This document shows, piece by piece, positions 17,297-25,207 of a stretch of DNA of 64,000 nt. The stretch comes from Sulfotelmatobacter sp049792875 (GTDB lineage Bacteria > Acidobacteriota > Terriglobia > Terriglobales > Acidobacteriaceae): contig JBARBI010000127.1 of the NCBI GenBank assembly GCA_049792875.1, positions 22,333 through 86,332 of the forward strand, written 5' to 3'. Numbering within the stretch: the stretch's first letter is position 1; every line of letters begins with the position of its first letter. The translations under genes were made by a program, and so were the position numbers. The notes below the pieces were generated by a model, which worked only from the letters and a program-made list of their open reading frames with translations, made no database searches and had not been told where the DNA came from.

Positions 17297-18331
17297 ATGG
17301 CCAACCCCGCCTTACCACGGCCTGATATGCCCGGACCGCAACCCCTTGAAGGGACGAAGGTTACATCGGTATCGGCACCCCAGGCGCAGCATTTGCTGCA
17401 AGCTTCCGGCGGCGAGGTTCCCGATCGCATTTTCCAATCTGCCATGATGGTGTGTGGCCTCGCCGTGCTCGGGGTGTTGGCGCTGATCGTTTACGAACTG
17501 GTCTCACGTTCGAACCTCTCCTGGCACGCATTTGGCTTCAAGTTTTTCGTGGGCAGCGACTGGGACCCGGTGAGCGAGAAGTTCGGGGCGTTGCCTTTCA
17601 TCTATGGCACGCTGGTCTCGTCGCTGGTGGCACTCGTCATTGCGGTTCCCTTGGCGGTCGGTGTCGCGGTCTTCACTACCGAGATGTGCCCCAAGGCGTT
17701 GCGTGGCCCGCTTTCGTTCTTCGTGGAATTGCTGGCCGCAATTCCGAGCGTCATTTACGGATTATGGGCGATTTTCGTCCTGGTACCCCTCTTGAGCGGA
17801 TATATCCAACCCATTCTGGCGAAGACGCTTGGCTGGACTGGACTCTTTGAAGGCCCACCCTACGGCATCGGCATGCTGGCCGCTGGGATCATCCTGGCCA
17901 TCATGATCGTACCCATCATCTCCTCAATTACGCGCGAGGTGCTGATGGTTGTGCCTCAGCACCAGCGTGAGGGCGTGCTGGCCTTAGGGGCGACGCGCTG
18001 GGAGATGATCCGAATCGGCGTGCTGCGCAACGCGCGCGCGGGAATAATGGGTGGAATCATTTTGGGCTTAGGCCGTGCACTGGGAGAGACCATGGCGGTC
18101 ACCATGGTGATCGGCAATCGCCCAGAGATCGCGAAATCGCTGTTCGCGCCTGGATACACGATGGCCAGCGTGCTCGCCAACGAATTCAGTGAAGCGACCG
18201 GCGACGTGTATCTTTCTGCCCTGATTGAGATTGGTCTCGCCCTGTTCTTGGTCACAATCATCGTGAACGCCTTGGCACAGTTGCTGGTGTGGACCGTAAC
18301 CCGCGGCCAGCCTGCGAGGGGACATGCCTGA
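17297..18331 (+). CDS. pstC: Phosphate ABC transporter permease PstC
   Basis: A 344-residue inner-membrane permease, paired with PstA, that passes phosphate from PstS to the cytoplasm. It has a cytoplasmic lead of about 45 residues, then six membrane helices. The EAA-type coupling loop is near residues 225-265 (GATRWEMIRIGVLRNARAGI followed by LGRALGETMA). The ATG at 17297 has no Shine-Dalgarno sequence and lies about 9 bases after the predicted -10. It may therefore be read from a leaderless transcript, or translation may start at the ATG at 17327. It overlaps pstA by 8 bases. Confidence 0.95.
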   Translation: MANPALPRPDMPGPQPLEGTKVTSVSAPQAQHLLQASGGEVPDRIFQSAMMVCGLAVLGVLALIVYELVSRSNLSWHAFGFKFFVGSDWDPVSEKFGALPFIYGTLVSSLVALVIAVPLAVGVAVFTTEMCPKALRGPLSFFVELLAAIPSVIYGLWAIFVLVPLLSGYIQPILAKTLGWTGLFEGPPYGIGMLAAGIILAIMIVPIISSITREVLMVVPQHQREGVLALGATRWEMIRIGVLRNARAGIMGGIILGLGRALGETMAVTMVIGNRPEIAKSLFAPGYTMASVLANEFSEATGDVYLSALIEIGLALFLVTIIVNALAQLLVWTVTRGQPARGHA

Positions 18332-19217
18332 ACCAGTTGGCGCCTCCCCGGGTGCCGCCCAACACGCCGTGCCGCCTATCAGTCTGCGTCGCCGCATCAC
18401 GGACCACGTCATGACCGGCATGGCGGTACTCACTGTCGTGCTCGTGTTGGCGCCTCTGATTGCCATCTTCGGCTACCTGGTTTACCGCGGTGTTGGATCG
18501 ATCAATTGGGCGTTCCTGACGCAGACCCCCAAGCCCGTAGGAGAACCGGGCGGCGGTATGGCCAATGCGATTGCTGGATCGGTGTTCATCCTCGGCATCG
18601 CCAGCATCATCGGAGTGCCTTTCGGCATCGGTGCCGGCATCTACCTGGCTGAGTTCGGACGGAATCGCTTCGGTAGCGTAATTCGCTTCACCGCCGATGT
18701 TTTGAATGGCGTCCCATCGATCGTAATCGGCATTGTGGCGTACTCGATCGTGGTCCTCTATCAGAAACATTTCTCCGCCCTGGCCGGTGGGGTTGCTCTG
18801 GCGATCATGATGGTTCCGACCATTAGCCGGACGACCGAGGAAATGCTGCTTCTGGTGCCCCAGGCTCTTCGGGAAGCTGCTTACGGCCTGGGCGTCCCGC
18901 GTTGGCGTACGACCCTGTCAATCACCCTGCGCACCGCGACTTCCGGTGTAATCACTGGAGTCATGCTGGCTTTTGCCCGCGTTGCAGGCGAAACTGCGCC
19001 TCTACTATTCACCGCCTTCGGCAACCAGTTCTGGAGCCTGCACTACGATCAGCCGACGGCTGCGCTGCCGCTGCAGATCTTCGTATATGCGATTTCGCCC
19101 TACGATGAATGGCACCGTCAGGCGTGGGCCGGTGCGCTAGTATTGATTATTCTCATTGTCACAGCGGTCGCGGCGGTTCGGTACGTCGTCCGTCACGGCA
19201 CGTTCGGAGCGGCATAA
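18324..19217 (+). CDS. pstA: Phosphate ABC transporter permease PstA
   Basis: A 297-residue inner-membrane permease with six helices. Conserved elements are GVPFGIGAGIYLAEFGRNRF, LNGVPSIVIGI and the coupling loop LREAAYGLGVPRWRTTLSIT followed by ARVAGETAPLLFTA. It forms the channel with PstC. Its start lies inside the last codons of pstC (8-base overlap) and its stop is 3 bases before pstB, so translation is probably coupled through the operon. Confidence 0.96.
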   Translation: MPEPVGASPGAAQHAVPPISLRRRITDHVMTGMAVLTVVLVLAPLIAIFGYLVYRGVGSINWAFLTQTPKPVGEPGGGMANAIAGSVFILGIASIIGVPFGIGAGIYLAEFGRNRFGSVIRFTADVLNGVPSIVIGIVAYSIVVLYQKHFSALAGGVALAIMMVPTISRTTEEMLLLVPQALREAAYGLGVPRWRTTLSITLRTATSGVITGVMLAFARVAGETAPLLFTAFGNQFWSLHYDQPTAALPLQIFVYAISPYDEWHRQAWAGALVLIILIVTAVAAVRYVVRHGTFGAA

Positions 19218-19220
19218 TCT

Positions 19221-19979
19221 ATGGGCGTTGGAATCCAAGTCGAGAGCCTGAATGCCTGGTACGGCAAGGGTCAGGCGTTGTACGACATTAATTTGCAGGT
19301 CGCGGCCAATCACGCTACCGCGCTGATTGGCCCGTCGGGATGCGGCAAGTCTACCTTCATCCGCTGCATCAATCGCATGCATGAAACCATCCCGGAAGCG
19401 CGCGTCGAGGGCCGCGTCCGCATCGGCGAAATCGACGCTTACAACGGAACCTCGGCAACGCAACTTCGCCGTCGCGTCGGGATGGTGTTTCAGAAAGCGA
19501 ACCCCTTTCCTACGATGTCGATTTATGACAACGTCGCATCCGGCCTGAAGCTTAACGGGTTCCACGACCGCCGCAAGCTCGACGAGATTGTTGAGCACTC
19601 CCTCGATTCCGCCGCGCTGTGGACCGAGGTGAAGGATCAGCTCCACAAGAAATCCGGCGCCAGCCTCTCCGGAGGCCAGCAGCAGCGCCTGTGCATTGCG
19701 CGGGCTCTGGCGGTCGAACCCGAGGTCTTGCTGATGGACGAGCCCTGTTCGGCGCTCGATCCCATTTCGACGGGAAAGATTGAAGAGTTGATCTTTCAGC
19801 TCAAAGAGCGGTATACCATCGTAATTGTGACCCACAACATGCAGCAGGCGGCGCGGGTAGCCGAGTTCACGGGATTTTTCCTGCTGGGCAAGCTGATTGA
19901 GTTCGACAAGACGGAAAAGATTTTCACCAAACCGTCCGACAAGAAGACGGAAGACTACATTACTGGCAGATTTGGATGA
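19221..19979 (+). CDS. pstB: Phosphate ABC transporter ATP-binding protein
   Basis: A 252-residue ABC ATPase of standard PstB length that powers phosphate import. The Walker A motif is GPSGCGKST, the signature motif is LSGGQQQR, Walker B is VLLMDEPCSALDP, and the switch histidine is in VIVTHNMQQAARVA. The PstB-specific RCINRMHE follows the Walker A helix. It is third in the pstCAB-phoU operon. Confidence 0.98.
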   Translation: MGVGIQVESLNAWYGKGQALYDINLQVAANHATALIGPSGCGKSTFIRCINRMHETIPEARVEGRVRIGEIDAYNGTSATQLRRRVGMVFQKANPFPTMSIYDNVASGLKLNGFHDRRKLDEIVEHSLDSAALWTEVKDQLHKKSGASLSGGQQQRLCIARALAVEPEVLLMDEPCSALDPISTGKIEELIFQLKERYTIVIVTHNMQQAARVAEFTGFFLLGKLIEFDKTEKIFTKPSDKKTEDYITGRFG

Positions 19980-20010
19980 CGAAGAGTCTGGGTAAGGAAG
20001 GTTTCGGATC

Positions 20011-20721
20011 ATGCGCACGCGTTTTCAGCTAGGGCTCGACGATCTGCGGCAACGGTTGCTTCGCATGGGAGGACTGGCGGAGCAGGCCGTCGATCGCGCT
20101 CGCCAGGCTTACGTGGAGCGCGATCTCACGCGGTGCCAGATGGTGCTGGAAGGCGAGAGCCTGATCAACACCGCCGAGCGTGAAATCGACGAGGCGGCGT
20201 TTGACCTGCTGGCCATGCAACAGCCCATGGCGGTCGACCTCCGCTTTATTCTCGCCGTCACCAAGATCAACTCCGACCTCGAGCGCGTCGGCGATCAGGC
20301 CGTGAACATCGCCGAGCGCGTGATGGACATGGTCGAGCTTCCCGCCACCGACTTGCCGGTTGACATCGCCCGTATGGGCGCGGCCGTCAGCGCCATGGTG
20401 CGCCGGGCGCTGGAGTCGTTTATCGAAGGCAAGGTCGAACTGGCGCAGGCTGTCCTCGAAATGGACAGCGTCATCGACCGCATGCGCGACGACGCTTTCA
20501 TCCAACTGGTCAAGACCATGAATGATCGCCCCGAAATCGTGCGGCAAGCGCTGGATGCCTTACTCGTGGCCCGCAATCTCGAGCGGGTTGCCGATCACGC
20601 CACCAACATCGCCGAGGACGTCATCTTCTGGGTCCAGGGCGCCGACGTCCGCCACAACGTGCATCCCGAGGATTCTACTAGCCCAGGCGAGCAGCCGGCC
20701 TCGAGGGCCTCAGGTCTGTAA
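20011..20721 (+). CDS. phoU: PhoU phosphate-signalling regulator
   Basis: A 236-residue helical protein with two PhoU repeats. The metal-binding motifs are LERVGDQAVNIAER in the first repeat (about residues 90-105) and LERVADHATNIAED in the second (about residues 190-205). PhoU links PstSCAB activity to the PhoR kinase and limits phosphate uptake. It starts 31 bases after pstB. No phoR or phoB gene is in the window, so the two-component partner must lie elsewhere. The last 15 residues are a variable tail. Confidence 0.96.
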   Translation: MRTRFQLGLDDLRQRLLRMGGLAEQAVDRARQAYVERDLTRCQMVLEGESLINTAEREIDEAAFDLLAMQQPMAVDLRFILAVTKINSDLERVGDQAVNIAERVMDMVELPATDLPVDIARMGAAVSAMVRRALESFIEGKVELAQAVLEMDSVIDRMRDDAFIQLVKTMNDRPEIVRQALDALLVARNLERVADHATNIAEDVIFWVQGADVRHNVHPEDSTSPGEQPASRASGL

Positions 20722-20738
20722 CACAACACACGTGAGCT

Positions 20739-20778
20739 CATGTGGGGACAGCTGCCCTCGACCGGATGGTCGATCGCG
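20739..20778 (+). repeat. Family A palindromic repeat (intergenic, degenerate copy)
   Basis: TGTGGGGACAGCTGCCCTCG at 20741-20760 resembles the family A core TGTGGGGACGGCCGCCCTCG seen at 33552, 39718 and (minus strand) 56534. Here it lies between phoU and the phosphoesterase gene. Confidence 0.55.
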
Positions 20779-20884
20779 CCCGGAAAACTCCGATTGTGCT
20801 CTTGTTCTGCTTTGACCGCTCGCGCCGGTTTGAATTACGCTCATCACCTCGTTCATTTCTAACCTGGGTTTCCCCGGAGGCGCC

Positions 20885-23695
20885 GTGATTCATTTCTTCC
20901 GCCGTTTTTCAACCTGTGTCCTGCTCGGCGCTGGGGTGGTTCTGGCCCAGACACTTTCCAACGATCGCCTACCCGTCATGTTGCCCAGCAGTAAGATGCT
21001 CAGCGTTCCGTCGCCGGGCCGAGTTGGCAGCACCAACAGCTTTCCAGCGACGATGGTGGTCAGTCCGGACCGCCGCTACGCCGCCCTGCTGAACGATGGC
21101 TATGGGACGCAAGAAACGCTGGCGCACCAGTCGATCTCCGTGCTCGATCTTAGGAACAACCAGATCGTCGAGTATCCTGACGCGAGGCTCAGCGATGAAG
21201 CGCATCAGAGCTACTTCATCGGGCTGGCGTTCAGTTCGGACGGCAAACACCTGTACGCCTCCGTGGGTTCGCTGACAGATCCGACAGGCGCGAAACCGGG
21301 CAACACGGGAAACGGCATCGCGGTCTACCGCTTCTCCGACGGTAAAGTTGCGCCTGAGAGATTCATTTCCATCGCGCCCCAGCCGCTTTCGACCGGAAAG
21401 AAACTCGCCGTTGGCCTGAAGGCTCCTCCACACACGGCGATTCCATATCCCGCCGGGCTGGCCGTGATTGCCGACAGGGGCCGGGATAGGCTACTGGTCG
21501 CGAACAATCTATCCGATAACGTAGTGCTGCTTGACCCAGCGACCGGAAAGATTCTGGAGCGCTTTGACCTGAGCACCAGCGATTTGGTTCCGTCGTCCTT
21601 CCCATATACGTGCGTGACGACGCGTAATGGTCGGAGTGCCTGGTGCAGCCTGTGGAACGCCTCGCAGGTGGCGGAACTTGATCTGACCAGCGGAAAAGTA
21701 GCCCGCTGGATCAAACTGAAGCAACCGGACGACCCGCTCGCGCCAGGCTCCCATCCCACTGCGATGCTGCTGAGTCCCAACGAAAATATGCTCTATGTGG
21801 CGCTTTCTAACATCGACGAAATTGCCGCAGTATCTACTACCGATGCCACAGTCCTCCAAGTGTTCGGCACAGCCGCACCGGCGCAGAAATTTGCCGGAAG
21901 TTATCCCACCGCACTTGCAACGTTGGCGGACGGAAGGTACTTGTTCGCCGCCGATTCGTCCCTCAACGCGGTCGCCGTCTTCAATACTGCACAATCCGGA
22001 TCCGCCTCGGACTCCCATACTCCGCAAGCGGCAATCGGTTTCATCCCCACCGACTGGTATCCCAGCGCCCTGGCCGTGCACGGCGACGATCTCCTCATCG
22101 CCACCGCCAAGGGCGAGGGCTCGCGCCCGAACAAAGACATGGGAAAGACGGCGTATGAGTCCAGGCACCACGACCACCCGTACATCCCCACGCTTCTCAG
22201 AGGATCGGTTGCGCGCCTCAACATCCCGTCCACTCTCGAAAGACTTCCCCAGCTGACACAGGTGGTTGAGAAAGACAACCGGTTCCACAGCGATCCTGGA
22301 ACGATCACTTTCTCCAGCGGCCAGAGTCCCATCAAGCACGTGATTTACGTTATCAAGGAAAACCGCACTTTTGACCAGATCCTCGGTGACCTGAAGGTTG
22401 GCGACGGCGACCCCTCTCTCAGCATGTACGGCGAAGACATCACGCCCAACGAGCATAAACTCGCCCGCCAGTTCGGCGTGCTCGACAATTTTTACGACAG
22501 CGGAGAAGTCTCCGGCGATGGCCATCTCTGGTCTACCGCCGCCATCACCACGGATTACAACGAGAAAACCTGGCAGATCGCCTACCGTGGAAAAGAGCGC
22601 ACTTACGATTTCCAGGGCCAAGTGGCCGAGGAATATCCCTTGGAACACAATCAGCCCGACGTTGACGATCCTTCCACGGGGTTTCTCTGGGACAATCTCG
22701 CGCGCAACCACGTCAGCTATCGCGATTACGGCGAATATGTGAACGCGGAGTGGTGCAACGAGAAACGCAAAGTGGCCAGCCCGAAACAGGGAACCCCCTC
22801 GGGCCGGGAAGCGAGCTGTCCGCGAACCGAAGTTCACCAAGGTGACACGCTCCCTCCCAATGTGGGTGACCCCCAGGCCGGACCAAGCCCATGGCCGTGG
22901 GCGGTGCCTCTATTTAGCGGGGTTAAGCCGACCAAAGAGGTGCTGCGCGACCACTACGATCCGCTCTATCCCGACTTCAACACAGACTATCCCGATCAAC
23001 TCCGCGCCGACGAGTTCCTGAACGAATTTGGCGCCTACGTTCGCGCCCGCGATGGCAAGGAAGGTCCCGAGTTCGAGATGCCGTCATTCGTACTGCTGTA
23101 CCTGCCCGACGACCACACTGGAGGCACGCGCCCCAATCTCCCGCGCCCGGCGGCTTCCGTCGCCGACAATGATCTGGCGCTCGGGCGCGTGGTCGAAGCG
23201 GTCTCGCACAGCGGGTATTGGGATGACACCGCGATTTTTGTTCTGGAAGATGACGCCCAAGATGGCGCGGATCACGTCGACGCTCACCGTTCGATCGCCT
23301 TTGTGGTGAGCAAGTACTCACCGGGATCGGCCGCCAAACCGTATGTGGAGCACCGCTTCTACACCACGGTGAACATGATTCATACCATGGAGACTCTGCT
23401 CGGTCTCCCGCCCATGAATCAGAACGATGCCTACGCACCGGTGATGGGGCAGCTGTTTTCCGGGGTGGGCGATGAACCGGCCTATAAGGCGGACTATCGC
23501 AACCTGAAGAATGGGCTGATTTATGAAACCAACAAGCGCGAAGCGCCCGGGGCAAAGGCCTCATTGAAAATGGATTTCTCACGTCCAGATGCCGCGGGCG
23601 CGAGCCGCCTGAATCGCGTGCTCTGGCGCGATCAGAAGGGTGTGACGCCAATGCCAGCGCCCCAGCACAACGTGTTTCCCGCGGGCGGCGACTGA
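20885..23695 (+). CDS. Exported beta-propeller/phosphoesterase (acid phosphatase or phospholipase C-like)
   Basis: A 936-residue two-part protein. After a signal peptide (residues 1-22), residues about 40-470 form a YncE/40-residue-type beta-propeller (SPDRRYAALLNDGYG, SSDGKHLYASVGSL, LSPNENMLYVALSN). Residues about 480-900 form a phosphoesterase domain of the alkaline-phosphatase/phospholipase C fold (IKHVIYVIKENRTFDQILGD, then DDHTGGTRPN and VLEDDAQDGADHVDAHRS, with likely metal ligands Asp and His). By family it hydrolyses phosphate esters outside the cytoplasm, which fits a location just after the pst operon. The start is GTG at 20885 with CCGGAGG 4 bases upstream. Its stop overlaps the ATG of the next gene (TGATG), so the two are translationally coupled. 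Confidence 0.8.
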   Translation: MIHFFRRFSTCVLLGAGVVLAQTLSNDRLPVMLPSSKMLSVPSPGRVGSTNSFPATMVVSPDRRYAALLNDGYGTQETLAHQSISVLDLRNNQIVEYPDARLSDEAHQSYFIGLAFSSDGKHLYASVGSLTDPTGAKPGNTGNGIAVYRFSDGKVAPERFISIAPQPLSTGKKLAVGLKAPPHTAIPYPAGLAVIADRGRDRLLVANNLSDNVVLLDPATGKILERFDLSTSDLVPSSFPYTCVTTRNGRSAWCSLWNASQVAELDLTSGKVARWIKLKQPDDPLAPGSHPTAMLLSPNENMLYVALSNIDEIAAVSTTDATVLQVFGTAAPAQKFAGSYPTALATLADGRYLFAADSSLNAVAVFNTAQSGSASDSHTPQAAIGFIPTDWYPSALAVHGDDLLIATAKGEGSRPNKDMGKTAYESRHHDHPYIPTLLRGSVARLNIPSTLERLPQLTQVVEKDNRFHSDPGTITFSSGQSPIKHVIYVIKENRTFDQILGDLKVGDGDPSLSMYGEDITPNEHKLARQFGVLDNFYDSGEVSGDGHLWSTAAITTDYNEKTWQIAYRGKERTYDFQGQVAEEYPLEHNQPDVDDPSTGFLWDNLARNHVSYRDYGEYVNAEWCNEKRKVASPKQGTPSGREASCPRTEVHQGDTLPPNVGDPQAGPSPWPWAVPLFSGVKPTKEVLRDHYDPLYPDFNTDYPDQLRADEFLNEFGAYVRARDGKEGPEFEMPSFVLLYLPDDHTGGTRPNLPRPAASVADNDLALGRVVEAVSHSGYWDDTAIFVLEDDAQDGADHVDAHRSIAFVVSKYSPGSAAKPYVEHRFYTTVNMIHTMETLLGLPPMNQNDAYAPVMGQLFSGVGDEPAYKADYRNLKNGLIYETNKREAPGAKASLKMDFSRPDAAGASRLNRVLWRDQKGVTPMPAPQHNVFPAGGD

Positions 23696-25104
23696 TGAAC
23701 CCGCTTGAAATCTCCACCGACGCGTTTCGCCGCCTGGCAGAGCGCGTAACCAACCTGGCTGCGGAGTATCTCGACAACATCGACGCGCAAGCAATCTCCC
23801 CCGCAACCAATGGAGCGGAGTCGCTTCGAGCATTCCGCTCCGCGATGCCCGAGAAGGGAATGGGAGAAGAAGCGCTAAGCGCTTTGCCCGACGTGGTGCG
23901 GTTGTGCCGGGCGCAAAACGGTCGCTTCTTTGGCTACGTGTTGGGGTCGGGCGAACCGGTTGGCGCGGTAGCCGACCTTCTGGCCAGTGTCCTGAACCAG
24001 AATGTGACCGCTTGGCGCTCCGGACCTGCAGCTGTAGTGATTGAGCAAACCGTGGTGGATTGGCTGTCGCAAGCGATCGGCTGTCCCGGGTTCCGCGGCC
24101 ATCTTACGGGCGGAGGATCTTCCGCCAACCTCATGGGTCTGGCCATGGCGCGGGAGGCCAAGGCGCCGGCCAACGAAAATGGAATCGCACCGGGTGGCGT
24201 GGTCTATGCCTCTAGCGAGATCCACATGTCGATTCCCAAGAGTGTGGCATTGTTGGGGATCGGACGGGACAACCTGCGGCTCATTGCCACCGATGGATCG
24301 TTCCGCATGATTCCCGACGACCTCGAAGCGAATATCCTCCGAGACCAAGCGGCGGGCCGGACTCCGTTAGCTGTTGTTGCTTCGGCGGGCACAGTCAACA
24401 CGGGCGCGATTGATCCTCTTCGGCAGATCGCACAAATTGCGCAGCGCCACAGCGCATGGTTCCACATCGATGGCGCCTATGGTGCTCTGGCAGCGATGGC
24501 GGCCCCCGCCCAGTTCGATGGTCTGGAACTGGCCGACTCGATCTCTCTTGACCCGCACAAGTGGCTCTATCAGCCGCTGGACTGTGGCTGCTTGCTCTAT
24601 CGATCTCCCCAAGCGGCCCAGAAGACATTCGCGCACAGCGGCGACTACGCTCGTTCGCTCTCCGCGGATCCGGTGGAAGGATTCGCATTTTTCGAAGAGT
24701 CGTTGGAGCTGTCCCGCAGATTTCGCGCCTTGAAGCTCTGGCTCTCGCTGCGCTATCACGGCTCCGCGGCATTTCGTGAGTCGATTACAAAGGATCTGTC
24801 GCACGCCCAACTCTTGGCCAAAGCGATCAGGAACGAACCGCATCTCGAACTGCTGGCCCCGGTGGAACTGAGCGCAGTATGTTTTCGACACCAAGGAAAT
24901 GCCAAGCAGTCGGAAGAACAGTTGAACTATTTCAACCAGACCCTGCTCCAGTGCGTCGTCCAGCGCGGCCGCGTATATCTCTCAAATGCCTCTCTGCACG
25001 GCAAGTTCTGCCTCAGGGCCTGCATTGTGAATCACCGCACCAAGGACTCCGACGTAGACGTCGTCATTCCAGAGGTGCTGGCGGCCGCAAGGGAGGTTGG
25101 CTAG
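23695..25104 (+). CDS. Group II PLP-dependent (aromatic amino acid-type) decarboxylase
   Basis: A 469-residue fold-type I PLP enzyme. The cofactor lysine is K289 in SLDPHKWLYQPLDCG. HIDGAYGA holds the Asp that pairs with the pyridine nitrogen, and LTGGGSSANLMGLAMAREAK is typical of the aromatic-L-amino-acid decarboxylase group. It would remove CO2 from an amino acid such as Tyr, Trp, Phe or Dopa; the substrate cannot be set from sequence. Its ATG overlaps the stop of the phosphoesterase gene. Some members of this group are aldehyde synthases rather than decarboxylases. Confidence 0.85.
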   Translation: MNPLEISTDAFRRLAERVTNLAAEYLDNIDAQAISPATNGAESLRAFRSAMPEKGMGEEALSALPDVVRLCRAQNGRFFGYVLGSGEPVGAVADLLASVLNQNVTAWRSGPAAVVIEQTVVDWLSQAIGCPGFRGHLTGGGSSANLMGLAMAREAKAPANENGIAPGGVVYASSEIHMSIPKSVALLGIGRDNLRLIATDGSFRMIPDDLEANILRDQAAGRTPLAVVASAGTVNTGAIDPLRQIAQIAQRHSAWFHIDGAYGALAAMAAPAQFDGLELADSISLDPHKWLYQPLDCGCLLYRSPQAAQKTFAHSGDYARSLSADPVEGFAFFEESLELSRRFRALKLWLSLRYHGSAAFRESITKDLSHAQLLAKAIRNEPHLELLAPVELSAVCFRHQGNAKQSEEQLNYFNQTLLQCVVQRGRVYLSNASLHGKFCLRACIVNHRTKDSDVDVVIPEVLAAAREVG

Positions 25105-25207
25105 AAGTGGTCTCAGAACTCAAGAAGGCGAGTTTTAGCCCTGAGGGACCTTTTCTCTCACCAGCATCTATGCCGACCAGCTCTACACTTCGGGCCGTTC
25201 CATCGTG

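Noticed and set aside
21509..22840. Open frame of 443 codons on the minus strand across the phosphoesterase
   Set aside because: Antisense to a gene with clear signal peptide and domains; no ribosome site or homology features.
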